In this document: positions 39,545 to 47,268 of the stretch, in pieces | Numbering within the stretch: position 1 is the first letter of the stretch | Layout: every line of letters starts with the position of its first letter | Program-made: the position numbers and the translations under genes | NCBI RefSeq assembly: GCF_009827335.1 | Contig: NZ_WTYH01000001.1 | Span: 124,001-188,000, forward strand | DNA: 64,000 nt | From: Aurantiacibacter arachoides | Lineage (GTDB): Bacteria; Pseudomonadota; Alphaproteobacteria; Sphingomonadales; Sphingomonadaceae | Reading direction: 5' to 3' | The notes under the pieces: generated by a model | The model's input: only the letters and a program-made list of their open reading frames with translations | Databases searched by the model: none | What the model was told of the DNA's origin: nothing

Positions 39545-42212
39545 GGGCAAGAAGACGATCCGGCAGGATTTCGCTTTCTTCCAGGCCCTGCTGAAATTCT
39601 ACACCGACAATCGCGGCACGATCCGCAAGCGCTACAAGCAGCTTTCGAAGCAGGTGCTCGATTTCAATGATCCGGAATTGCGGACCGATGCCTTTCTGCG
39701 GAAGCCGCAGTTCGAGGCGCTTGAGATCTACGTCTTCCTGAAAGAATTTGGCGACAACGCCCACGTCCACCAGCTGTTTCAGCAATGGGCGAAGAATGAG
39801 GGGATTTTCTCTGAATTCCAGACGACCGGCGCGGACCGCAAGGGGCAAGGCACGCTGCTGCCGTTCATGGAGCTGGAGGGCGAAGAGCAATATCAGGCGA
39901 TCTTCGCCAAGCTAAGCGAGCGCGCCCGATCCTACCCCAACTACATTTTCGCATTGACCATGGGCTTGGGCAAAACCCTACTGATGGCGACCTGTATTTT
40001 CTATGAGTTCCTGCTCGCCAACAAATTCAGCAAGGACACGCGCTTTTGCAAAAACGCGCTGATGTTTGCGCCCGACAAGACGGTGCTGCAATCGCTGAAG
40101 GAAATCCAGACGTTTGATCTGGCGAACGTTGTGCCACCGGAATATGCCAATTTTCTGCGCTCGAACCTGAAGTTCCACTTCCTCGATGACACCGCCTCAA
40201 CCATCGGTGCGCAGGATGGATCATCGTTCAATGTCATCATCTCGAACACCCAGAAGATCATCCTGAAACGCCGCCCTGCCGCGCCAACCGCAACGGACAA
40301 GCTGTTCTCGGAAAAGACCGGCACACTGTCTGAAGTTTATGGCGAGCTGTACGAAATGCTGGGCGAAGCTGCGCCGGAAACCGTTGCTGATCTGGCAGTC
40401 AACGCCCGGTTCCAGCGCATCGCCCGGCTGCCGCAGCTCGGCATCTATGTGGATGAAGCGCACCATTCGATGGGAGCCGTACTGGAAAAAGACCTCGGCC
40501 AGGCCAAGCAGGATTCCGCGCTGCGGACGACCATCGATGAACTGGCACGCGCGCTGGAGCACAAAAAGACCAGCGTGGTCGGCTGCTACAACTTCACCGG
40601 CACGCCCTACGTCAAAGACACGATCATGCCCGAGGTTGTCTATGCCTATGGCCTGAAGCCCGCCATCGACAACAAGTACCTCAAGCAGCCTGATTTCGTG
40701 GATTATTCCGGCAACGTGAAGTCCGGCGACTTCCTCAAGCTGGCGGTGCAGGACTTTTGGGAACGCGAAGGCGAAAACCGCCGAGAGGGGATGCTCCCCA
40801 AGCTGGCGATCTTTGCCTCCACCATCGATGAACTGATAACGGAACTCCGGCCCGCCCTTGAAAAAATCCTTCTCGATCTGGGCGTGCCGACGAATCGCAT
40901 TCTGGTAAACGTCGGCGATACGACCGACGAAGATATCCGCGAGTTCAACCGTCTCGATACGGAAGCGTCGGACAAGCAGTTCATACTGCTCGTGGGCAAG
41001 GGGCGCGAAGGATGGAACTGCCGTTCATTGTTCGGCGTTGCCCTGTACCGCAAACCCAAGTCCCGCATTTTCGTGTTGCAATCGACCATGCGCTGCCTGC
41101 GGTCGATCGGCGATATTCAAGAAACCGGGCACATCTATCTTTCGGCCGAAAACATGGAAATTCTAAAGGACGAGCTCCAGCAAAATTTCCGCGTCACCAC
41201 CGACGAGATAGGCCCGAAGAAGACCGATGATAGCGAGACATATACCGTAACGGCGGTTCCCCCGCCGATTGTTCTGACGATCACGCGGCGTCGCCAGCTG
41301 TTTCAGACGAGGCGTAAGGACGAACCGGAGAAACTTGCGTTCGATCTCTCTGATACCGCCCTGGAGCAATATCGCGCAACCTTGCGGCGCCGCAAGGCCG
41401 TGAATGCCGCGATTGCAGAGCAAGAGGACGTTACCGACCGGCTCAATAATCGCAAGTTTAGCCCGTACACGCTGGTTGCCGAAGTAGCCCGCTATTTCGC
41501 CGGTGACGGGGTCTCGCCGTTCGAAATCTCAGTCATGCTGGAAGCGACCGATGCGGGGCTGCCGCGATTGGTCGAAACGGTCAACATGTCGAACGACGTG
41601 CTTTATAATCTGGTTATCCCTGCCGTCTTCCAGGCTCTGTTCGAGATCAAAACCTTCGACGATCCCGTCGAAGAGCAGATCGAGCTGGTCAAGGGCTACA
41701 ACCCGGAAGCCAACCGCGTTCCCTCCTTCACTTTTCGGGCCAAGCCGCACCTCGTCGCCAACCGCGATTTTCCGCAATATGCCGGAACCCGGCACAGATC
41801 ATTCCACCTCGACCACTACTGCTTCGACAGTCAGCCAGAACTCGATTTTTTCGAGAAGGTTTTGAGGCTAAACGATGGCGACAAGATATATTTCACCGGG
41901 ATGCTCGTACACGGCCAGTCGGGTTTTAGGGTCAACTACGTCCATCCAGAATCTCACACGGTCTGCAATTATTATCCTGACTTCCTCATTCAACGGGAGG
42001 ATGGATCGACCCATCTGGTCGAGGTTAAGTCCGCCTGGAAAGCCGAAGATCCTGTTGTGATTGCAAAGAAAGAAGCGGCTGAGCGTCTCGCGGAAGATAG
42101 CCGATTCCACTATGCACTTGTGACCAGTGACGACTTTGATGGCTATCTTACCCCGACATCCGGTTGGCAAAATTACGATCGCCGTAGCGCGTCTGATGGG
42201 CTTCAAATTTAG
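39537..42212 (+). CDS. res: type III restriction-like helicase/endonuclease (Res)
   Basis: An 891-residue DEAD/DEAH superfamily 2 protein. Walker A is TMGLGKTLLM (about 141-150), the Walker B box is VDEAHHS (about 305), the later helicase motifs include GCYNFTGTPY and QSTMRCLRSIG, and a nuclease site lies near the C-terminus. There, CNYYPDFLIQREDG then HLVEVKSAWK (about 820-840) gives the PD-(E)xK residues. Together with Mod it should form the restriction-modification complex that cuts unmodified DNA. The UvrD-like gene upstream is not part of classical type III systems. Confidence 0.9.
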   Translation: MAKGKKTIRQDFAFFQALLKFYTDNRGTIRKRYKQLSKQVLDFNDPELRTDAFLRKPQFEALEIYVFLKEFGDNAHVHQLFQQWAKNEGIFSEFQTTGADRKGQGTLLPFMELEGEEQYQAIFAKLSERARSYPNYIFALTMGLGKTLLMATCIFYEFLLANKFSKDTRFCKNALMFAPDKTVLQSLKEIQTFDLANVVPPEYANFLRSNLKFHFLDDTASTIGAQDGSSFNVIISNTQKIILKRRPAAPTATDKLFSEKTGTLSEVYGELYEMLGEAAPETVADLAVNARFQRIARLPQLGIYVDEAHHSMGAVLEKDLGQAKQDSALRTTIDELARALEHKKTSVVGCYNFTGTPYVKDTIMPEVVYAYGLKPAIDNKYLKQPDFVDYSGNVKSGDFLKLAVQDFWEREGENRREGMLPKLAIFASTIDELITELRPALEKILLDLGVPTNRILVNVGDTTDEDIREFNRLDTEASDKQFILLVGKGREGWNCRSLFGVALYRKPKSRIFVLQSTMRCLRSIGDIQETGHIYLSAENMEILKDELQQNFRVTTDEIGPKKTDDSETYTVTAVPPPIVLTITRRRQLFQTRRKDEPEKLAFDLSDTALEQYRATLRRRKAVNAAIAEQEDVTDRLNNRKFSPYTLVAEVARYFAGDGVSPFEISVMLEATDAGLPRLVETVNMSNDVLYNLVIPAVFQALFEIKTFDDPVEEQIELVKGYNPEANRVPSFTFRAKPHLVANRDFPQYAGTRHRSFHLDHYCFDSQPELDFFEKVLRLNDGDKIYFTGMLVHGQSGFRVNYVHPESHTVCNYYPDFLIQREDGSTHLVEVKSAWKAEDPVVIAKKEAAERLAEDSRFHYALVTSDDFDGYLTPTSGWQNYDRRSASDGLQI

Positions 42213-42283
42213 GCGTGTTACAGAGGCGCGGGCTCATCCCGCCCTCATGCACTATTACTATTTTTGGGCCGAGTGGATCACCC

Positions 42284-42829
42284 TTACGCATCTTCGCCTC
42301 CATCGGTTCGCCGACGGAAGGCTGGCTCTATGAAGCCCTCCACCAAGCGTGCGCTCAATCTACGACGGTCAGTGCTTTGATAAAGAAAGCCACATAGTAG
42401 TTCTGGTGGCACGTTATGGCGGTGGGCGTATTCCAATTCTTTGGCGATCAATGATCGTTCCTGCCGGGTGAAACCACCTTCTCCTTCATAGATGCAACAA
42501 AGTAGGCCGTGGAACACGTTCTCCATCGCTTGGGGCCGAGTGGTCCGAAAGCCGAGTTGGGAGAACAACTTAGCCACTAGCTCCTGGCCTGATTTGCTTC
42601 TCAAGAGACGGCGCCCAAGTGCATAGACTTCTCGCCGCAGGAAATTCTTTGCTGACTCGTTTTTGGTGTCACTTCCATCACCCGGTGAGGTCTTACGCGT
42701 CAGCCTGTCGCTGTGCTCATTCCAGATGCTGTAAGTGGCTCTTTCGACATCGCGCTGCTTCAACGGCCTGCTGCTATCGGCATCAAATGTCCGCGAGTAA
42801 CCCATCTTCTTTTTCCCGCTCGCATCCAT
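42284..42829 (-). CDS. hypothetical island protein
   Basis: About 181 residues from the ATG at 42829 (MDASGKKKMGYSRTF); an ATG 8 codons earlier (42853) is the alternative. It is basic and helical, with ASN-rich, low-complexity regions early (SDTKNESAKN) and a C-terminal helix series (RQERSLIAKELEYAHRHN, then LLCGFLYQSTDRRRLSA). The YEGEGGFTRQERSL pattern loosely recalls short TerB-like or excision-associated helical proteins, but I do not recognise a family. It is convergent with res, 71 bases away, and divergent from the excisionase-like gene. It is GC-poorer than the chromosome. Confidence 0.55.
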   Translation of the reverse strand: MDASGKKKMGYSRTFDADSSRPLKQRDVERATYSIWNEHSDRLTRKTSPGDGSDTKNESAKNFLRREVYALGRRLLRSKSGQELVAKLFSQLGFRTTRPQAMENVFHGLLCCIYEGEGGFTRQERSLIAKELEYAHRHNVPPELLCGFLYQSTDRRRLSARLVEGFIEPAFRRRTDGGEDA

Positions 42830-43079
42830 CACGCGCACCCTCGAAACCAACATCGATAATGTCAGTGATATCGCATGACATTAATGGGTGCAATCGCATT
42901 CAATGGCATCGATTTTTTCTGCTTGCTAAGTCCGTGGCACGGAATGCGAAAGCCGGTGAAAATAAGCTTTTATCAGAAGCTTAAGTACCCACCATAACGG
43001 GCGATCACTTCCTCAAACCGCAGAATTTTCCAGCTGAAAGCGAAGGTGCTTTTCAGAGTGAGGAGGATTTTGCTTAAAT

Positions 43080-43475
43080 ATGGAGACGAAAATGCAGTAC
43101 CCGATATTCGTTACGGTGACCGAAGCGGCGCAACTTTTAAGTTGCGGAAAGACAACGATTTATGCAATGATTTCTGAGAAAAAACTGAGGGTTGCGAAGT
43201 TTAATCGTAGCACTCGGATCACGTTTTCGAGCGTGATAGAATGTGCTCTGGAAGGCCTCGCAGCAGGCTCAGGCCACGGCCAACTTTCTGAAATCTTGAT
43301 GAATGGTGATTCCATCACTGCAAGCCGAGTGGCAGATTTCTTTGCCAGCCAGCTGTGTTATATACTTCAGGGTAATGCTGAAGTTGAAAGTGAGGGGGAT
43401 TCTTTCCCTGAATCCTCGACCAGCGAAGACACAGAACTGGAATTCTCCGAGAAAAATTCGGGGGGAGAATTCTGA
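43080..43475 (+). CDS. excisionase-like helix-turn-helix protein
   Basis: A 131-residue protein with an N-terminal winged HTH of the MerR/excisionase type: FVTVTEAAQLLSCGKTTIYAM then EKKLRVAKFNRSTRITFSS (residues 9-50). It would bind DNA and help excision or control the next gene. The acidic, Ser/Glu-rich tail (TSEDTELEFSEKN) is probably disordered. GAGGAGG lies 13 bases before the ATG, a slightly long spacing. Its stop overlaps the next start as TGATG. Together they form a control-plus-replication pair as in small integrative elements. Confidence 0.75.
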   Translation: METKMQYPIFVTVTEAAQLLSCGKTTIYAMISEKKLRVAKFNRSTRITFSSVIECALEGLAAGSGHGQLSEILMNGDSITASRVADFFASQLCYILQGNAEVESEGDSFPESSTSEDTELEFSEKNSGGEF

Positions 43476-44407
43476 TGGCCAAGGGATACAAGAACAAAGA
43501 TCCTCGTGGGAAGATGGCATTCGCAATTCGCGTGTTTGCCAATAAGGTGAAGGAGTACGCAAAAATTCACAAAGCGCCGAAGCCGGATATGGCGATGTTC
43601 GATGAAGCGCTGGGTTACGGACGACTGTGCAATAGTCTGCTCGCATCTGATCTTACTCTGCGGAAAAAGAGCGGTGAGTTTCTCGGGAGCGCGCTTGAAA
43701 AGCTGAAGCTTTCGAACCCCGAGCTGAAATTTCAATTTTGGACTTTCACGCACGATCGTGGACACACGTCGGATCGGGAACCCACCATTGATATAAAGTT
43801 CCTCCGGGCTTCAGCTGACAAGGTACTGCGCAACCTTGGCCTCGCCGGAATCTACGTTGTCGAGGTTCAGGGGTTGGGCAATCACTCCCTTGAAGGTGAA
43901 GGACGTATGATCATGGTCCACATCCACGCAATCACGTGGTCGGTCGACCCACCCGATCTCGTGATGGTGGAGCGAGAACTTAACGCCAGCAAGCATTGGC
44001 ATAACGGGCTTGGTGCTGATCCTGTGTGTGTGGACGAGGTCATCGATGCAAAGGCTGATCTGAAGTACCTGGCTTACTATCTGTTCAAACCCCCGTTCGA
44101 TGTGAAGATGATGGAGAACCGGCAGCGTGGACCTCGCCTGAAGTCTACTCTGAAGGGATACCGGCCTGAGTTTGCCGTGCGATTGCTCGAGCTGCTTTCG
44201 CAATTCGATCTTCGCGAGTTGGTCCGGGCGAGCGGCGATGGCAAACTCATCAGGACGGAATGGTGCCGCCGCCTAAATTACTGGCATCGAAGTCGTGAAC
44301 AGTGGGCTGACGGTAAGCTTCCAGCATATTATTTTGACGATTTTTGGGATCGTTATCGAGTGAAGAAAAAGCGGAAGACCTATCATCGCTATGCCATCAT
44401 CCGGTAA
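43475..44407 (+). CDS. putative HUH-type replication/relaxase-like protein
   Basis: A 310-residue basic protein. Two features point to an HUH nuclease: RMIMVHIHAITW (about 144-155), where HIH between hydrophobic strands matches motif 2 of rolling-circle Rep proteins, and DLKYLAYYLFKPPF (about 191-204), matching the Tyr/Lys motif 3 (YxxKY-like). There is no helicase domain. A Rep or mobilisation function for the island follows if correct, but I could not name the exact family and part of the match is inference. The gene is coupled to the excisionase-like gene and is AT-richer than the chromosome. Confidence 0.5.
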   Translation: MAKGYKNKDPRGKMAFAIRVFANKVKEYAKIHKAPKPDMAMFDEALGYGRLCNSLLASDLTLRKKSGEFLGSALEKLKLSNPELKFQFWTFTHDRGHTSDREPTIDIKFLRASADKVLRNLGLAGIYVVEVQGLGNHSLEGEGRMIMVHIHAITWSVDPPDLVMVERELNASKHWHNGLGADPVCVDEVIDAKADLKYLAYYLFKPPFDVKMMENRQRGPRLKSTLKGYRPEFAVRLLELLSQFDLRELVRASGDGKLIRTEWCRRLNYWHRSREQWADGKLPAYYFDDFWDRYRVKKKRKTYHRYAIIR

Positions 44408-44414
44408 AACACCG

Positions 44415-45005
44415 TTAGCGAGAGTGAACTATCCCCTCAGCGCAGGCTCGCCAGAGAATAAGGTCCACCGTGGCAACGCGGTATCCGGTTTCTCTGGCGA
44501 GCCTCTCGCACATTTCCTGCGCTGTGACGCCCTCCGGATTTGCCAGCCGGTTCAAGTGGACATCTGGCTTTGCCACGTCCTCGCCTAGGTTCTTCGCCAA
44601 ATGGTATTTCGTGATGTTCCCGGTCCAGGGAAGGGTAGCGCAAAACCCGATCAGGTTATCTGCCTTCTTCAACTGTCGGAATAGGGAAGCCCGTCTGCGC
44701 CATATGTCATCGATGGCTGCAGCCTTCCCAGGATGCCCAAACACTGTTCTGACGGACTCTCCGTTCTGAAGCGCCACCATGCACCGTGCGAATATCGGAA
44801 CGGCTACGATGTTACTCATCCCCGAATTGCAGATCACGTATATTGCCTCAGCGGCAAAGGCATTCGCATTCCGCGGAGGCAGGATGTTTTCCGATCGCTC
44901 GATCGCGGCGGCATAGCCCGCCTTCCGGACGGCTTTGTCGATCTTCTCGAATTGGCGCCTTGAGATGGGAAACCGTATTTCGATCAAAGGCGGCTTGCGC
45001 GCCAT
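44415..45005 (-). CDS. HhH-GPD/DNA-glycosylase-like protein
   Basis: A 196-residue protein whose centre, LPWTGNITKYHLAKNLGEDV (about 125-144), resembles the helix-hairpin-helix of base-excision glycosylases. The later GYRVATVDLILWRACAEG would be the downstream helix region with an Asp. The catalytic Lys/Asp assignment is not certain. A role in repair or cutting of modified phage bases would fit the island, but that is inference. It forms a leftward operon with a DUF3768 gene and a recombinase, with 1-base overlaps. Confidence 0.5.
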   Translation of the reverse strand: MARKPPLIEIRFPISRRQFEKIDKAVRKAGYAAAIERSENILPPRNANAFAAEAIYVICNSGMSNIVAVPIFARCMVALQNGESVRTVFGHPGKAAAIDDIWRRRASLFRQLKKADNLIGFCATLPWTGNITKYHLAKNLGEDVAKPDVHLNRLANPEGVTAQEMCERLARETGYRVATVDLILWRACAEGIVHSR

Positions 45006-45397
45006 CAGTATTCCGATGCCAGCATGACCGTCATGACGCGCGTGGTCACGTTGGAATTAGCAGGATCTGGGCTGTGGTGAGTTTGCGTTTGATCGTAGTA
45101 GTCGATCTTCCAGAAGATATCGCGGCCGCTAACCCTAACCTTACCGAAGTCGTGTTCGCCGAAGGGATCGTTCTGAAACCGAAAGTCGTCAAAGGCAATT
45201 ATCGCCTTTTCGATTTTGGCGAGCTCGTCCTGGCCAAGCGCATGGATCCCTTGCGTGACGACGAAATAGCCGCCCGAGCAATCAATCCGTAGTTTGTCGT
45301 TTAGCGCGCGGATGACGAGCATGTGGTCCGAATGCTCGTTCAGGTGATAGCGAAAGCCATCCGGCGAAACTCGCGAGCGATCTAACTCTTCGGCCAT
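45005..45397 (-). CDS. DUF3768 domain protein
   Basis: A 130-residue protein of the DUF3768 family, common on plasmids and islands of alphaproteobacteria and of unknown function. The pattern IRALNDKLRID followed by VVTQGIHALG (about 28-55) and FDDFRFQNDPFGEHDFG (about 69-85) is diagnostic. It is soluble, without signal peptide or membrane segment. The start codon overlaps the recombinase stop, and its stop overlaps the glycosylase-like start, each by one base (TGATG), so the three are translationally coupled. Confidence 0.82.
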   Translation of the reverse strand: MAEELDRSRVSPDGFRYHLNEHSDHMLVIRALNDKLRIDCSGGYFVVTQGIHALGQDELAKIEKAIIAFDDFRFQNDPFGEHDFGKVRVSGRDIFWKIDYYDQTQTHHSPDPANSNVTTRVMTVMLASEY

Positions 45398-45978
45398 TAG
45401 AGTAACCCGATCAGCCTGCGCTGGGCTTCCCGGTCACCCTCGATGTATCTCTCGGTAGTCGCCAGGGCGCGATGACCTGCCAGCTCCTGAACATCGCGCA
45501 GCGACCCTCCAATCTTGCTGATCATGCGGGCTGATTGCGTGATAAACGTGCGCCGTCCAGAGTGCGACGAGCACCCCCGAAGCGTCAGCTGTGCGTATGC
45601 TCGGTGGAACCAGTTCACAATACTGCGCGGGGTCAGATGGCTTCCACGCTCGGACAGGACCACCGGCCCTTCGCTGACCCTGCCGCAAACCCGGTGGTAG
45701 CGGACCAATGCTGCCCGCAACTCAGGGTGCATCGGGATCTGTCTGCCGCTCCCATATTTGGCGATGTGCTTGCTGATCGAAAGGTGGTTGCTGACCTTAC
45801 AATCCGATCGCAGTACCATTGACCAGGTTAGGCCCGCGATTTCACATGCACGGAGACCAGCCTTGAAGCTGAGCAACACGATTACCTTGTTCCGGGTGGG
45901 GTGCCGGGTCTGGTCGGTATGGTTGATCAACCGCTCCAAATCCCTGGGCTCCAGCACCCTCGCGGGTTGCCTTTTCAT
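45397..45978 (-). CDS. minimal tyrosine recombinase
   Basis: A 193-residue recombinase consisting of little more than a catalytic domain. The start at 45978 (MKRQPARVLEP) is chosen because AAGGATGG lies upstream; the frame extends 35 codons further without support. Catalytic residues are Arg in GLRACEIAGLTW (about 42), HSGRRTFIT (about 148), His in ELAGHRALATTERYI (about 177) and the Tyr there. The N-terminal core-binding domain is missing, as in small integrase-like or resolving recombinases. It lies at the right end of the island, opposite the full integrase. Confidence 0.85.
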   Translation of the reverse strand: MKRQPARVLEPRDLERLINHTDQTRHPTRNKVIVLLSFKAGLRACEIAGLTWSMVLRSDCKVSNHLSISKHIAKYGSGRQIPMHPELRAALVRYHRVCGRVSEGPVVLSERGSHLTPRSIVNWFHRAYAQLTLRGCSSHSGRRTFITQSARMISKIGGSLRDVQELAGHRALATTERYIEGDREAQRRLIGLL

Positions 45979-46392
45979 TATTCCATCCTTTGCCTGAGGC
46001 TTAGTGGGCAGCCAGGTTGGGCCCCACCTAAAACAGCTACTAGCAAAAAACGCACAGATCGTCAAATAAGGTCTATATATCAAGGGCTTATAGACTGTGC
46101 CCGCGCGCGGGATTCTACGGTCTCCTGCAGCCAGCCTTGAACCTAGGCGGCCATGTGCTAAAGGCTATTTCTGAATGTTTTCAGGGGTACTTGGTACTCG
46201 AACCACTGCAGGATCGCGGTTTTGGGGGCCAGATTGGGGGCCATTCTTCGCAGGCCAGAACCGAGCCCGTTGTAAACAAAGCAGAATAGAACGGAGGATG
46301 AGTCCTCTTCTGGGACTCGAACTCACCAACGCTGAAAACAAAGGAGAAAGTGCGGGTCTGGACGAGGACTCGAACCAGTCGAACTGCTACGC
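45979..46392. other. right end of the island: non-coding attachment region
   Basis: 414 bases without a credible gene. It contains the second copy of the TGGGGGCCA arm repeat (46221-46243), a GTTGTAAACAAAGCAGAATA block resembling 26218-26237, a 15-base partial att copy (46300-46314) and an inverted T-arm fragment (46364-46376). This looks like accumulated integration scars. No terminator or RNA gene is evident. Confidence 0.5.
46300..46314 (+). repeat. partial second copy of the attachment core
   Basis: GAGTCCTCTTCTGGG matches 26171-26185 less one base at the left edge (tRNA bases 26170-26184), 93 bases before the proposed attR. It stops before the CCA end. It may be an older attR or an inner site. 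Confidence 0.55.
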
Positions 46393-46409
46393 TCCTCTTC
46401 TGGGCACCA
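46393..46409 (+). repeat. attR: duplicated tRNA-Leu 3' end
   Basis: TCCTCTTCTGGGCACCA, identical to the last 17 bases of the tRNA-Leu gene, with no tRNA around it. It marks the right limit of the island; sequence to its right is high-GC chromosome. Confidence 0.9.
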
Positions 46410-46492
46410 CTTACCTCTCCAGGCAGGCCTCCACCTCGGCGTGGACCCGGCGGAGGGGACCGCATCGGCGGGGGCGCTTGGCGGACGGGTGT

Positions 46493-47248
46493 CTAGCGGG
46501 GTGGCAGCCAGTCGGGTTTCGAGCGGCGCCATGGGGCGATACCGGCGATTATGTTCAGGCGCGCGGGGTCCTCGATCGTCATCATGCGGCTCTTGATCGA
46601 CACGATCCCGCTTGTCCGCAACTGCTTGACCAGGGCATTGACGTGAACGGCGCTGATCCCGATCAGTTCGCCCAGTTCCCGCTGCGTAAGCGGCATGGAG
46701 AAATGCCGGGAAACCTCGTCCTCCAGGCTGGAACTGCGCTCGCACAGGCGCAGGATGAGTGCGGCCAGGCGGGTCATGGCTTCCGCCTGCCCGGTCAGCG
46801 CGAGGCGTTCCATCAACAGCGATCGCTCCTCCTGCGAGATCAGGAACATGATCGCCGCGAGCCTCGGGCTGCTCTCGAACAGTGCGCCAAGGTGCTGCTG
46901 GTCGATGCGGATGACCTCCACTTGGGTGAGCGCGACGACGGTGTCGATCGGTTCGCACAGGGCGAGACCCGGCAGGCCCAGGATGTCACCGGGCAAGTTG
47001 ACGCTGATGAGCTGACGCGAGCCATTCTCCAGGACAACGGCGCTCGCCGCCCAGCCATCCACCAGCAGGTAAATGTCATGCGCCGCCTCCGACCGGATGA
47101 CGGCGCCGCGCTCGAACCGGCTGGTGAAGCCGCCGAGGGCCGACAGGCGCTCCAGTTCCGCAGGCTCCAGGTCCACGAAAGCCGCCAGGCGGGATATGAC
47201 TTTACGGACCCTTTCTGATTGCGGATCTTTTCCCTGCTCGGAGGTCAT
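46493..47248 (-). CDS. Crp/Fnr family transcriptional regulator
   Basis: A 251-residue regulator with an N-terminal cyclic-nucleotide-binding-like domain (FERGAVIRSEAAHDIYLLVDGWAA, about 45-70, and NLPGDILGLPGL, about 84-95) and a C-terminal HTH (MPLTQRELGELIGISAVHVNALVKQL, about 180-205). No Fnr-type Cys cluster is seen, so oxygen sensing by Fe-S is unlikely. The start at 47248 (MTSEQGKDPQ) follows AAGGGA. It is codirectional with a second Crp/Fnr gene 20 bases upstream, so the two may act together on the ferritin-like genes. Confidence 0.88.
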   Translation of the reverse strand: MTSEQGKDPQSERVRKVISRLAAFVDLEPAELERLSALGGFTSRFERGAVIRSEAAHDIYLLVDGWAASAVVLENGSRQLISVNLPGDILGLPGLALCEPIDTVVALTQVEVIRIDQQHLGALFESSPRLAAIMFLISQEERSLLMERLALTGQAEAMTRLAALILRLCERSSSLEDEVSRHFSMPLTQRELGELIGISAVHVNALVKQLRTSGIVSIKSRMMTIEDPARLNIIAGIAPWRRSKPDWLPPR

Positions 47249-47268
47249 CGTGTCCCTTTGGTGGCAAC

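Larger units (their letters stand above)
26190..46409. mobile_element. 20-kb integrative genomic island in tRNA-Leu
   Basis: Bounded by the 17-bp direct repeat and carrying a P4-type integrase directly after the tRNA. Its cargo is a primase/reverse transcriptase/nitrilase/exonuclease operon, a UvrD-Mod-Res operon, an unknown gene and a right-end mobile module with an HUH-like protein and a second recombinase. Composition drops in GC and gains AT-rich codons compared with both flanks. No conjugation genes are seen, so it would need help to transfer. Confidence 0.9.

Noticed and set aside
37574..42212. BREX or DISARM core
   Set aside because: No PglZ, BrxC, DrmA or DrmB-like genes are present. 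Mod/Res order and motifs match type III restriction-modification.
46175..47218. 347-codon plus-strand frame across attR
   Set aside because: Spans the attachment site and the reverse strand of a Crp/Fnr gene; the composition is repetitive.
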